A DNA stretch of 64,000 nt from Helichrysum umbraculigerum (Eukaryota > Streptophyta > Magnoliopsida > Asterales > Asteraceae), in contig CATIUR010000004.1 of NCBI GenBank assembly GCA_949592205.1, positions 10,021,001 to 10,085,000 of the forward strand, given 5' to 3'. Shown here piece by piece: positions 46,051 to 57,830 of the stretch. Below the pieces are notes generated by a model. That model had not been told where the DNA came from and did no database searches. It worked only from the letters and a program-made list of their open reading frames with translations. Position 1 is the stretch's first letter, and the number at the start of each line of letters is the position of its first letter. A program made the position numbers and the translations under genes.

Positions 46051-46843
46051 TCTAGAATTTATGTTTCAAGTTAATGGATTTGAAAAGGCTCATTATGAGT
46101 TGAATCAAAGTTAATATATTCCTTTGATACACATAATCATTTCTAGATAAATTCTTGATACATATGAGTCAACGATCTTCCTACATAAATTCTTGATATA
46201 TTTTTATCTAGAATCAAAGTTGAATGACATATACTGATCTTCAATATATATCTAAAATAGTTTGGTCGTTTGGTATCCTTAAAAAAATATAAGTTACTAT
46301 TCTACCATCTTATTTAGTACAATATCTAATGCAAAAAGTACAAACATATGAAGCACTGATTTTTTTTTCTTTTTGTAAAGATAATTTGTTTAACTATCAA
46401 AGTTAATAGCGATTAAAAGTTCATAATTCAAGTTAATGGATTTGAAATTTAAGGTACAAAGTTCAAAACTTAAACTCGAAATAATTTTATAAAAGGGTTG
46501 ATATAAAAGTATTCCACTCGAAAATGATTTGATAACCCATTTAGGTAAACGAGGGTAAACAAGTTGATGGGAAAGATCATTTTATAAAAAATAAAAAATT
46601 ATTTTTCTTGATCGATCGATGAGTTGACGCAAACCTTAACTCAAATCCGACCCAAAAGATAAAAATGGTTAGTAGGCTAATGGTTTGAAAGTTCAACTTT
46701 ACCCTATAATAATGTATACGATCAAGTAAGAAATTGATATATCGCTATCTTTTCTTTTTAGTTTTTACTAAATGATGACATAAATGAACAAAAACTATCG
46801 CAAATTTTTTTTATACCGCTGCATAGCGCGGATAAAATGCTAA

Positions 46844-48152
46844 TACATAATAACATAAACAACATAAAAATAAGTTGGGTAAAAGTTGAAATTACTGAAA
46901 CTTTAGTGGCCAAAATCGTAAAAACAAAAAGTTTAGACGGCAAGAGATCAATTCCAATTGGAACTATCAAAAGTCAAAGCACAGACGATGATGAACAAAA
47001 AATAACGAACAAACAACAAATTCCACTTAATCTATTCATCTATATATATGATTAATTAATTAACTGTAACAAATTATGTTAAAATTATCGATATGTATTG
47101 TCTTGTAATCTAATCGCATATCAAGTCGTCGATTTCTAAAAAATCGCACAACCCTAGATCGATATCTGCATCAACGATTTCTGGAACTCACAGGTTTCCT
47201 AATTTCAACTTTAATTTCATTTCATTTGCACCTTTTTTACTTTAAATTTCCGTCTGTATGAATATTCCAACATTATCGAACATGGATACTCTTATAGATA
47301 TAGTTTAGCTGAGCTGAGCACCTTTAATTGTGCAAGTGTATATATTTTACTCCGTATAACTTTTACAAAAGCTTTGATGAATTAGCAACTTTTGTTAAAT
47401 AGTTTAAAGTTACTTCAAGTAGATGTCATCCATGTGTGTGGTTTATTAGGGTTTAATAGTTTAATTGGGTTAGTTCCATGAAACATGGCCGTAAAAAATA
47501 GGGATTTGACCTCCACTTGATCGACCTGAACCCAATTAGCATGTGATTTTTGGCGTTTAATAGTTTAATCGGGTTAGTACTTAATATGTTTGAGCCTTCT
47601 TAAATCAATTTAGCCTAGGCCATTCGTTTGTAAGGGAGTGCTTGGTTACTGGGTTTTGGTTAAACAATATGAAAATATGCCAAATAGGGTATCTGATTTC
47701 TTATCTCCATTATATCTTCTCTGTGTAAATGAATTTTTCTTTGCGTATCTCTGTCAACAGTGTGCTTGGTTTTTGGGTTTTGGTTAGACAATCTGAAAAT
47801 AGGCCAAATCGGGTATTCCAATTTTTATCTCCATTATATCTTCTTTGTGTTGATGAAATCTTCGATTGAGGATCTCTGTGGAGTGGCTTCGATTGTCTAA
47901 GTTATTTATTAACATTATTTATGTATACATATTATCCATACTAGTATTGTATCATTGTATGTCAACGTACATGATTTTAGAATAGCTTTTTCAAACATGC
48001 ATAATCATAAGTAAATCATCACAAAGGTCATACATGCAACAATAGGTCTATTTATTTATTTATCCATATATGTATACAATATAGACGTTTACAGCCCATT
48101 AATATCATATACATGTTCATACTAACTGTTTTTTTTTTGGTTGAGGACTAGG
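46844..48152 (+). promoter_or_regulatory. 5' flank and possible leader exon of the Tnp2 gene
   Basis: A segment near 47,145-47,193 (ACAACCCTAGATCGATATC..., then CTCACAG followed by GTTTCC) looks like a leader exon followed by an intron of about 950 bp. Two related phrases (GTTACTGGGTTTTGGTTAAAC near 47,645 and its variant near 47,765) form a direct repeat. The coding start is taken as the ATG at 48153. An in-frame TTG lies 12 bp upstream. Confidence 0.4.
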
Positions 48153-51100
48153 ATGGAGAACAATTGGATGTCTTTACCAAGAGTGAATATTGAATACGAG
48201 AAAGGCTTGGAACAATTTCTTGATCATATGTTTGCTAAGGAGTGTAAACGTGGACAAATTTTATGTCCCTGCATTGAATGTGTTAATCAAGTATGGGTCA
48301 ATCGGGATACAGCTAGAATGCATCTGATATGTGCTGGTTTTATTAAAGGTTATCAAATTTCACCTTCGGTTTCTAAACATTCTACTTTTTCTGCGTTTGA
48401 TATAGATGATGACATGCAAGGAATGGTGTATGATGCATTTGGTTTCTTAGATGAGAACATTCATGCCAATGATATAGGTGAAGAAGATGAAAATATCGAT
48501 ATACCAAATGTAAACGCAAGTAAGTTTTATAAGGTTTTGGAAGATGCAAAGAAAGAATTATATCCTGGGTGTAAACAATTCTCGGTTCTTTCTTTTATAG
48601 TTAGACTCTATCATAGTAAGTGTATAGGCAAATGCAATGACCACGGTTTAACCATGATGCTCGATACATTGAGGGAGGCTTTCCCGGATGCATCTATACC
48701 CAAGTCATTGTATGAAATGAAAAAGATTATAAGAGACTTGGGACTTAGTTATGAGAAAATTGATGCGTGTCCAAATGATTGCATGTTGTATTGGAAAGAG
48801 AACAATATGAAAACTAAGTGTGATGTTTGCAATACCTCAAGATATATACAAAATGAAGATTGTCAAGAAGTTCAGTTAATTGGTACCTCTAAACGTACGA
48901 AGGTTGCAGCAAAAGTGTTACGTTATTTTCCACTTAAACCGAGGTTGCAAAGGCTATATATGTCATCAAAAACTGCTGCATCCATGAGATGGCATGAAGA
49001 AAGTCGCACTAAAGATGGTTACTTAAGACATCCTGCAGATACCCCAGCATGGAAAACGTTTGATTTTCTGCATCCTGAATTTGCAAAAGAACCTCGAAAT
49101 GTTAGACTTGGTTTAGCTAGTGATGGGTTTAATCCTTTTAGGACAATGAGTGTTTCTCATAGTACATGGCCTGTTGTTTTGATACCATATAATCTTCCGC
49201 CATGGATGTGCATGAAGCAACCTTATTTCATGTTGTCTTTACTTATACCCGGTCCATCTGCTCCAGGGAACAATATAGATGTTTATTTAGAACCTTTAGT
49301 AGACGAGCTAAAAGAGTTGTGGGATGTTGGAGTGGAGACCTACGATGCATCAACAAAGAAAAATTTTCAAATGCGTGCTTCTTTGTTATGGACCATAAGT
49401 GACTTTCCTGCTTATGCAAATTTATCAGGATGGAGCACTAAAGGTCAACTTGCATGTCCATGTTGCCATAAGCATACAAAATCACAACGCTTAAAGCATG
49501 GGAGGAAATTTTGTTACATGGGACATCGTCGATTTTTACCTTATAAACATGCTTATCGTAAGGATAAGAAGTGTTTTGATGGCACCGAAGAACAAGGGAG
49601 AGCACCTTCTCGTTTAATAGGGTCGGATGTGCTGAACGAGCTAGATGGATATGAAATTAGATTTGGAAAACTAGTGAAGGATAACCCAGATCTGCCATAT
49701 AATTGGAAGAAAAGAAGTGTATTTTTTAGGTTGCCATACTGGAAGGATAATTTGCTACGCCACAATCTAGATGTGATGCATATTGAAAAGAATGTTTGTG
49801 ATAGTGTAGTCGGCACGTTAATGGATTTAGATGGAAAGAATAAGGATCATGTAAAAGCCCGCCTTGATTTAAAAGAAATGAATATAAGACCCGAACTGCA
49901 TCCGCAAGCTAGAGATAGCAACAAAGTGTATCTGCCTCCAGCTTGTTTCTCTATGAAGAAAACCGAGAAAGAAAATTTCTGTGCTGTTTTAAAAAAAGTG
50001 AAAGTTCCGGATGGATATGCAGCCAATATATCAAGATGCGTCCAACTAAAACCTCCAAAAATATTTGGGCTTAAAAGTCACGATAGCCATATTTTGATGC
50101 AACAATTACTTTCAATAGCCTTACGAAATGTGTTACCTAAGCATGTGCGTTCTCCTTTGATGAAACTGTGCCTTTACTTTAGACAACTATGCTCAAAAGT
50201 TCTTAACCCTCATGATTTGGTGCGAATGGAAAGTGAGATTGGGAAAACTCTATGTGATTTAGAAAGGATCTTTCCACCTTCTTTCTTTGATGTCATGATT
50301 CATCTTTCTGTTCATCTTGCTTCGGAGGCCAAAATAGCAGGACCGGTTCATTATCGTTGGATGTATCCCATTGAGAGGTATATATATATTACTCTGTACT
50401 TATTTGAGATATCATTAAATATTACTTTAAGTTATTTTTTGATCATATAGGTATTTATCTACATTGAAATCTTACGTGCGGAATAGGAGTAAACCTGAGG
50501 GTTCAATTGCAGAAGGGTATTTAGTTGAAGAGTGTATGTCATTTTGTTCATTGTACCTATCGCCTCAAATTGAGACTAGGCATAACAGACCAAGTCGGAA
50601 TCATGATGATGGTGGTTGTGTGGATATTTGTCCTATCTTTTTAATGCTGGGTCGTCCTCTGGGTGCGGCAGAGATTAAAGCGCTTGACCTTGAGACGTTG
50701 ACAAAAGCACATACTTACGTCTTGTTTAATTGTAACAAAGTTGACGAGTTCATTAGGTAAGTAAAATTTTGAAATCATCAATTTCATTACTTTTTGTTCT
50801 TCTATTATTGATATGATTTTTCTATTTCATTATCATGTTAGTGAACATATTAAGATTGTTCATAATCAAAATCGACGATTACGCGAGCATGAGGTTCAAC
50901 GCATTCATAGTGAAACTTTCGAATCATGGTTTCGAGATCATGTAAGTAGCAATAAAAAATGATATAGCATTTTAAAATCTCAACAAGATGATGTTCAAAT
51001 TTTTTTAACCAATTATACCTTTATTCAGGTTGAGGAGCTAAATACTAGTGGGGATCATAGGATCACCGAAGAAGTAAGGGCTTTGGCAAGAGGACCCACT

Positions 51101-51709
51101 GAGATTGTGAAACAGTATAAGGGATTCATCATAAATGGTTTCAGATTTCATACAAAACATCTTGAGCAAAATAGAAAAACACAGAACAGTGGAGTTATGC
51201 TTAATGCCATGACAAACAGCTTCTCTAGTGCAAAGGATAACAACCCTATTGTGGGAGATGTAACGTACTACGGGGTTTTGAATAACATCATTGAGTTGGA
51301 ATATTCTATTAACAGGAAAGTAGTGTTATTCGATTGTGATTGGATCTCAAATGGTAGGAGGATAAAAGAAGATGAAAATGGTTTCACTGTACTCAACTTC
51401 AAAGGAATAAAGCCTCATAATGAGCCTTTTATACTAGCTAGTCAGGCACAACAGGTGTTCTATGTTGAGGACCCTATTAACAAAGGGTGGCATGTTATGA
51501 TCAAGACAACACCTAGAGATTCTTATGACATGAGTGAACAAACATGTCTAGATGATGTTGAAACATATTTGCAGAGCAATGCATCTAGCAGTCCCCAAGA
51601 TGATGACAACATGGACATCGACTTAGTTAGAGATGGTTTAGATGGAACGATTGTTGATGCCAGTGCCCAAGTTTTAGATGGAGATGAAGATCAGTTAGAA
51701 ACCAATTAA
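48153..51709 (+). CDS. CACTA Tnp2 transposase (TNPD-like), 1,103 aa, 4 coding exons
   Basis: Coding exons 48153-50377, 50451-50756, 50842-50941 and 51029-51709 join at GT/AG sites into one uninterrupted frame of 1,104 codons. The domains, in order, are as follows. An N-terminal Transpos_assoc zinc-binding region comes first (ECKRGQILCPCIECVNQ near residue 32). The Tnp2/Transposase_21 core follows, including LASDGFNPF near 325, CPCCHKHTKS near 432 and HNLDVMHIEKNV near 537. DUF4218 (LMKLCLYFRQLC through MYPIERYLSTLK) spans the first intron. DUF4216 (YYGVLNNIIELEY through GWHVMIKTTP) is in the last exon. The acidic tail ends DEDQLETN. It would cut the CACTACAA ends with TNPA-like help. The end of the gene is tandemly duplicated downstream. 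Confidence 0.93.
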
Positions 51710-52476
51710 TAAATTAAATATCAATTTTCCTTGATTGGATCTCGTGTAAATCTCAGGTTTGTCTCATACTACTCGTAAGCATTTTTGATTCAATATCTTA
51801 TTTTTAGTTTATGCTTTGCTGACATTCTACTAGTCCTATGGGGAAGTGACTGTTTAGTTTAAATGTGACGTTTATGCCATGACTTAGTTTAGATTGAGAT
51901 ATTGATTTGCATTTTCTTTTTTCTGTATGTTTTGACTAATACAAGTATATATGTCATCCTCTATTAGTAAACAAAATAAGACTCTAAAGATTCATCTATG
52001 CTCCACTTGACTTGAATCTTTGAATTCCATGTTATTCCTTTAGCTGCACTATAATTTCTACATTTCTTGTCGAACAGTTTTAGATGGAGATGAAGATCAG
52101 TTAGAAACCAGTTAATAAATTAAATATCAATTTCTCTTGATTGGATCCCGTGTAAATCTCAGGTTTGTCTCATACTACTCGTAAGAATTTTTGATTCAAT
52201 ATCTTATTTTTAGTTTATTCTTTGCTGACATTCTACTAATACTATAGGGAAGTGACTGTGTAGTTTAAATGTGACGTTTATGCCATGACTTAGTTTAGAT
52301 TGAGATATTGATTCACATTTTTTTTTTGTACGTTGTGACTAATACAAGTCTATATGTCATCCTTTATTAGTAAACAAAATAACTCTAAAGTTTCATCTAT
52401 GCTCCACTTGACTTGAGTCTTTGAATTCCATGTTATTCCTTCAGCTGCACTATAATTTCTACATTTCTTGTCGAAT
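51671..52476. repeat. 406-bp tandem duplication spanning the Tnp2 stop codon
   Basis: The unit begins GTTTTAGATGGAGATGAAG at 51671 and recurs at 52077 with a few substitutions and small indels. It includes the last 12 codons, the stop and the 3' UTR of Tnp2. The second copy is not in the coding sequence. Confidence 0.9.
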
Positions 52477-53749
52477 CAATAATCACCAAAACCCTTCTTG
52501 TATACAATTGACGTGCATAAGATAGTCAACATGCACCAAACCTGTAGGGAAACAGTTGGCTAGGGAAACAGTTGGCTAGCAGGGAGTTCGGGTCGTGCTA
52601 CTGGTCACAATGGAATTGAGTGAAAATGGGTTTTGGTAAAATGGGTACGGGTCAAAATGGACTTTGGTTAAGCGGGTTTGTGTAAACAACTACGTATATT
52701 AGTAGATTACTATTCTGTCTTCTAACTTATGAGTCCATGGAATTTACAGTAACATGATACCGTACATATACCAAACATTAACCTAACCTATGTAATCAGT
52801 CTCAATGAATTTAAAGAATGAATTGAGTTGAACTTTTATTTTTTTGAAAACCAACCAAACTGACCATTTAAACAAAACCTGGCTGTTTAAACGCCCTTAC
52901 TATGTTGTAGAATAGGTAGTACTGCTCAAATACTAGTAATGATAGTTTTTATTGTAAAAAGAGTTGTTCTATGAGCTTTTAAATGTCTTATTTTTAATTT
53001 TTTTTACTTGTACGTAGGAGATGATTGGGCAACCTTGTAGCGAGAACAATGGCAAGAAGAACTCTCATATCAGCATTGAGGCGAACCAAGTTCTATTGCA
53101 TTTGAAAACATCATATACTTCAAGTTTTTATAGTTGTTGGGATTGTTGTAAATGAAGATTTTCTTTTCAATATTATGTTTAGTGCTAAAACATTGGTATA
53201 TTGACAAGCTCATTTTCAATTATTTTTGTACAAATTAATACGTTCATAGTAAGTTATCAAATTAGTATTAATCATGTCTTGTTATTCATTGAATATTTTT
53301 GGACAGCTTTAACATGCATAAAAGTTGGCGCGTTATAGTTGTGTTTTTGGATTTGATTGCTAAAAGCACCATATAAGGATGTTTAAGTCACCCAACACAT
53401 AACATCTACATCATGTTGAAGTTGAAAGTTAATGTTAAAAGTTGTTGTCAACAGTTTTTATGATAGTAAACTATGCTAGCAGTATCCAAACAAATCTGCT
53501 TGGATCGAAAAGTGAAAGTTAAAGAATAAGTATATTTTGATGGATGTTAAATATTAATCTGCTTCAAAAAGGAAAATAATAAATATAAAATATTGCTCAT
53601 AGCAAGTCTTGAACCTTTGAACCATCATTTATAACCCATAGATCCTACTATATAAGTTGGGCAACAATGGAACTGGTCAGTGTTCACGAGTTGCAAAACA
53701 TAAAGATGTATGTTTAGCTTGTTAAAAATATATATAATAAGACCTGAGT
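52477..53749. other. CACTA 3' interior, non-coding
   Basis: A possible non-coding 3' exon (about 53,020-53,130) follows a TACTTGTACGTAG-like acceptor. Otherwise nothing is recognised. Confidence 0.35.
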
Positions 53750-54379
53750 GAATAAACGTTATGCAACACCTAGTATCACATACTACCAAGTATGCCCTTG
53801 ATTCCTTGTAAGACTCGGAGTACTAAATGTCCTATTAAACTTAATAAAAGAATCAAATATCATCTGTCATATTATACTTGACATAATAACACACTATCAA
53901 ATAACCATCCTAATAAGACCTCAGCGAATAAGCATCACGTACGATATAATGTAATAAGACTAAAATATGAAGAGTCCTAATAGTCTTTAATGTAATGAGA
54001 CCTCAACCAATAAACCTCCGTTAAAAATCAATACATAAGACTTACATATCATGTGTCATATTAGCCACTACTATAATAAGACCTCAACAAATTAGTGTCC
54101 TATAAGAGTTAATCTAATACGACTCGACCAATAGGGGTCCTATAAAACTCGACATAATGCGACTCATGTATTAAATGTCCTATTAATCTCGACTATTATG
54201 AGACACTAATGAATAAGCGTCCTATAAACTCAATGTAATAGGACTTAAATATAAGTGTCCTATTGGATACTATTACAATTGGAAGGAAAAAACTAAAGCG
54301 TCCTATTAGATGCTTTTTAGGATGCCTTTTTAAAGATGCCCAATAAAAAACGTCCTAATAGCTCAATTTTGTTGTAGTG
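53750..54379. repeat. CACTA right subterminal repeats
   Basis: AATAAGACCT(C/G)A, GTCCTAT(A/T)A and TAATAGGACT-like motifs recur at short intervals up to the terminal CACTA repeat. They are related to, but not identical with, the left-end motifs. Confidence 0.7.
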
Positions 54380-54382
54380 AAT

Positions 54383-54538
54383 GTTTGTATTGCTTTACCG
54401 CAATATCGTTTTGTATTGCTTTACCGCAATATCGTTTTGTATTGCTTTACCGCAATATCGTTTTGTATTGCTTTACCGCAATATCATTTTGTATTGCTTT
54501 ACCGCAATATCGTTTTGTATTGCTTTACCGCAATATCG
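54383..54538. repeat. 26-bp tandem repeat array, right part (6 copies)
   Basis: Six units of TTTTGTATTGCTTTACCGC plus AATATCG continue the array broken at 38796. The array happens to be open in one frame, but the translation is only a reflection of the repeat. Confidence 0.95.
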
Positions 54539-55099
54539 CAAGCGTAAATCAGCAGATTTAAATGGTTGTATTGGCCTAAGTGGAATAGAAAGTAACTCAT
54601 GAAATACGTATAAGTGTTTTCCTAAAAACAGTTCATAAAACAGTTCACATAACAGTTCATAAACAGTGCATGTATTCTCACCCCAAAACAGTTCAAACAA
54701 GTAAAAAGGGGCTATGAAACTCACCTCAGATTAGCAAGTAGCAAGCAAATATCAAATAAGCAAGCAAACCGGTGTGCAACCTTCTAACGCCCTAAACGCA
54801 TAAGGTTGTGTAACTAGATGTCTTATAAGACCATCTATAGCGATTGTGTAAGTGGGGGTTAATGTCCACTTAAGCCAATCGTGTAGGTGGAGGGATAATA
54901 TCCACCTAGAGCTAGTTCATCAACTAGTTATGTCCAAATAAGTTGTTCAAGTTCGTTTATTAAAAACGTGTACGACCCGTTGGTGAAAGTTTGTAATAAT
55001 AATTCATTTAGACATTATTATTAAGTTTGCTTTGTTGTATACTATTCAGTAGTACAAATCGTTGTTGCAAATAGATTATTTTAGTTTGTATAAGCCTTA
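54539..55099. other. Solo-LTR interior, non-coding
   Basis: Contains a short CAGTTCA(T/C)A-type repeat near 54,628-54,700. No gene. Confidence 0.5.
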
Positions 55100-55277
55100 A
55101 ACCGTAGGTCAAAGTTGGTCAACTCGTTGGTCAAAGCTGGTCAAACTTGGTCAAACATGGTCAAAGTTGGTCAAACCTGGTCAAAGTTAGTCAAACCTGG
55201 TCAAAGTTGGTCAAACCTGGTCAAAGTTGGGTAAACCTGGTCAAACTGGTCAAAGTTGGTCAAACCTGGTCAAAGTT
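55100..55277. repeat. Tandem GGTCAAA(C/G)-type minisatellite in the LTR
   Basis: The phrase TGGTCAAACCTGGTCAAAGT repeats about eight times with variation. Confidence 0.85.
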
Positions 55278-55440
55278 AGCATCACTAGCAAAATGTAGCA
55301 ACATTAGTAATTGTGGCATCACTAGGTTAGTGTCTCTACTTGAGACTTTGGATATTTTCAGAAATTGTAGCATCACTAGCAAAATGTAGCAACACTAGTA
55401 ATTGTGGCATCACTAGGTTAGTGTCTCTACTTGAGACTTA
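55278..55440. repeat. 91-bp tandem duplication in the LTR
   Basis: A unit beginning AGCATCACTAGCAAAATG occurs at 55278 and 55369. It ends with GTCTCTACTTGAGACTT, which is itself a small palindrome. Confidence 0.85.
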
Positions 55441-57287
55441 GAATATTTGGTTCAAGTGTTCTAAGTGTCGGTTTCTAATTCGGGAAACTTTCTAAGTTTA
55501 GTTTTTGGTCCAAGTTACTAACTAAGTCATCCAAACCCATTTTTGTTACCACTTTCCAAAAATAGTAAGTTTTGTCGTTTTTAGCCACCGAGCCGTTTTT
55601 GTTAACTTGGTCAAACCGACTCGGTTTGACCCGAAACTTTTACCCAACCATATAATTCAGTTAATTAAGTTTATAAAACTTGTCGGTTTGTGTCGGAGTT
55701 ATTTCGAGGTGTCGGTTTTAAATAAGCATCTTAAAACTTCAAGATTCAATGTTTCGGTTTTTGTCGGTTTGTTACGCCACATGATTTCACCTACTTCTGG
55801 TCCAAATCAAACTTCACAATTTTTACCAGATGTTCTTCTACTAGTCTAGATCCTAACATAGAAATTTCAGCTTCCATAATGTCCATTTACATTTTTAATT
55901 AATTCCGCGCAAGAACCGTACAATTTTATCGAAAACTTCCAGATCAGTCCTATAAATCGACTCGTAGGGAAAATCGTGTACACGTCTGGAAAAAGTGTAA
56001 AACACGAAAGTTGTAGATCTTTTCAATACTCAAATTTTTTTAAAAAATGCATCTTCTAAATCTCACTATTCGATTTTATACGGATTTTTCTTTGAGTCTG
56101 ACTTTTCTGGGCAGATTTGTGCATGTTAACATATGATATATAAAAACGATTTTCAAGCTTATATTTGGACATAATAGTGATAGATGAACATAATAACTTC
56201 AAAATCAGTAGCATTAAAGTAAAATAAGTGAGAGAGAGTTAGTGATTCTCACAAAGAATGGTGAAGAAAAACAAGAGAGGATGATGATGGTGTTGATCTT
56301 TCTTCATTCTCCTAGACTTCAAGATGATGAATGATGGTGATTTATGGTGGATATTGGTGGTGAAAGGGGTGGTTTGAGGGCTGGAGTTTCCAGCAAAGAG
56401 AGAGGTTAGAGAGATTAGGGAGAGTTAGTGAGAGAGTGTAAGGAGTTCAAATGAAGAGTGCATGTGGTTTGAGTGTCCTAGTAACCAAGTGAGGGAAAGG
56501 AATCTCATGATGAGGTTTTGCATGAATCTTGTATGGGGGGAGGGGGTGGCGAACGAATTTGGGGGCCCCATCAAGGGTATTTTGGTCATTTTCTTGTTTC
56601 CAAATTAATTTGTTACGTTTCCGTTCGTTTACCCGATTGTTTAGACGTTTATTTAGACGTTAAACGTTTAATACACGCGTTTAAGTAACGGTTTAAATTC
56701 CGATATTTTCACTTGAAATATTTAATATAAATACTTGAAAACACTTATAAAAATGTTCTGTTAATTTATCGGCCTCGATTTGCGTGCACGTTTTACAGAT
56801 GTTTAATCGCGTAACGTGTTAAATAGACGTTTTTATTGACGAATCATTATACGATGTTTTTAATAATAATTTCACACAAAATAATATATTTTAAATTATA
56901 AAAATATATTTTGACTTTCGTTCAGTTGTCGGGCGCGTTCTCCGCGTTTCTGTAGTGTTTGAGACGTTTTAGCCAAAACGCCTAAGTTTTTCGTGTATTA
57001 ATTTAAGCAATTAACAATATATGATAAATAATTTCTAAAAATAGATTCAAGTTATTTATAGAAATGTTTTCACCAACGTCGTATAATTAGGCGGACTCCG
57101 TCTGGTTGTTTTGCGCTATTTCATCAAATTGCGTAAGCGTAATTACAACTAATTACGTAAGCGTATATTCACAAAATATACAAGTAGTTACAAGCAATTA
57201 CAAGTATTTAGCCTAATTCTAAACTAAACACACGTAATTAGGGTTTCAAGTAGGATTATCAGTAACCCTAAATCGTCAGGTGTCACA
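55441..57287. other. Remainder of the solo LTR
   Basis: No coding sequence. It ends ...GGTGTCACA next to the TACAC duplication. The promoter and polyadenylation sites of the LTR were not located. Confidence 0.5.
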
Positions 57288-57335
57288 TACACTCCAATCT
57301 GTTTATGCAGATCAATCATCCATACAGTTGTCAGC

Positions 57336-57596
57336 TACTAATAAATTCACAACATAATTATTAGGTAACTTGAACTTTATTAAGTAGTATATATATTATA
57401 TCGGCCCATATTCCCTACCGAAGCACAAAGTACATCACACAATTCTAATTAAGCTTTTAACTTTAGTCGCCATGGGTACGGAAACAAAGAATTTATTCTG
57501 CAATCAAATATACCATTAGCTTTGTTTGTCTTATCAGTAGAGCTAGTTGTCTCTTCTCACATCTCAACCTAGCACCCACACAACTGGTTATACATA
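57336..57596. other. Helitron interior, intron-like
   Basis: Lies upstream (minus strand) of the SAL-like exon. Nothing is recognised. Confidence 0.35.
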
Positions 57597-57830
57597 ATTA
57601 CATGCTATTTAATTAATTAATGTAAATATAGCTCAACCAGCTTTATGATTCAGGAGGCAAGACTAATACAGTAATATACTTACGGAATAAAGTCTTTTCA
57701 TTCTTTTTGTTTCTAATTACATGCTTATTAATTAATTAATGTAAATATAGCTCAACCAGCTTTATGATTCAGGAGGCAAGACATACATTAATACTTGAGG
57801 AATAAAGTCTTTTCATTCTTTTTGTTTCTA
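57597..57830. repeat. 119-bp tandem duplication
   Basis: The unit beginning ATTACATGCT and containing GCTCAACCAGCTTTATGATT occurs at 57597 and 57716. Confidence 0.9.

Larger units (their letters stand above)
44782..46843 (+). mobile_element. Small Helitron nested in the CACTA, between its two genes (2.06 kb)
   Basis: The 5' end TCTATATAATATAGGATG is preceded by A. The 3' end is a hairpin (CCGCTGCATAGCGCGG at 46817-46832) followed by ATAAAATGCTAA and then T. CTAA is an allowed form of the terminal CTRR. It carries a Stowaway-like MITE and a SINE but no gene. Confidence 0.5.
38797..54379. mobile_element. CACTA (En/Spm-type) DNA transposon, 15.6 kb, apparently coding-complete
   Basis: The left end CACTACAACAAATCTG and the inverted right end CACTACAACAAAATTG are flanked by the perfect 3-bp duplication AAT (38794-38796 and 54380-54382). 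The empty-site structure is present in the neighbouring repeat units. It encodes Tnp2 (plus strand) and a TNPA-like protein (minus strand), both with uninterrupted spliced frames. The length is inflated by a nested Helitron and a 406-bp tandem duplication. Confidence 0.95.
38344..57287. mobile_element. Large solo LTR (3.36 kb net) with TACAC duplication, split by a CACTA element
   Basis: It starts TGTCGCACCCCCG and ends GGTGTCACA. These imperfect inverted ends are flanked by the perfect 5-bp duplication TACAC (38339-38343 and 57288-57292). Net length without the CACTA and its 3-bp duplication is about 3,358 bp. There is no PBS, PPT, gag or pol, so it reads as a solo LTR left by LTR-LTR recombination, probably from a long-LTR Ty3/gypsy element. 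It holds several tandem repeats. Confidence 0.8.
37714..57335 (-). pseudogene. SAL1/HAL2-like 3'(2'),5'-bisphosphate nucleotidase pseudogene, split by an LTR insertion
   Basis: The left part (38343 down to 37714) reads ENVSIVAEEDAQTL, ISRCNSTGGWVRRHWVLDP, DPVDGTLGFV, QYAVALAL, VVGVLGCPNY and GSGQSWMQPLVHGDG. This is the lithium-sensitive inositol-phosphatase fold that hydrolyses PAP to AMP; EED and DPVDGT are metal-binding motifs. The part upstream in the gene, TDWSVQA, lies at about 57,335-57,288 on the far side of the LTR. Stops (LGG-stop-KFID, FVC-stop-GQY, ALI-stop-NV) and a one-base insertion after SVQA show decay. Exons appear fused without introns, suggesting a partly processed or intron-poor source. 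Confidence 0.85.

Noticed and set aside
48141..48152. Upstream in-frame TTG start for Tnp2
   Set aside because: A plant nuclear gene would use the ATG at 48153. The upstream bases look like leader or splice-acceptor sequence.
38684..54538. CRISPR-like array because of the 26-bp repeats
   Set aside because: The units are head-to-tail without unique spacers and lie in a plant LTR. They form a minisatellite.
54381..54724. Open frames in the 26-bp array (FVLLYRN / CFTAIS repeats)
   Set aside because: The peptide periodicity simply mirrors the DNA repeat.
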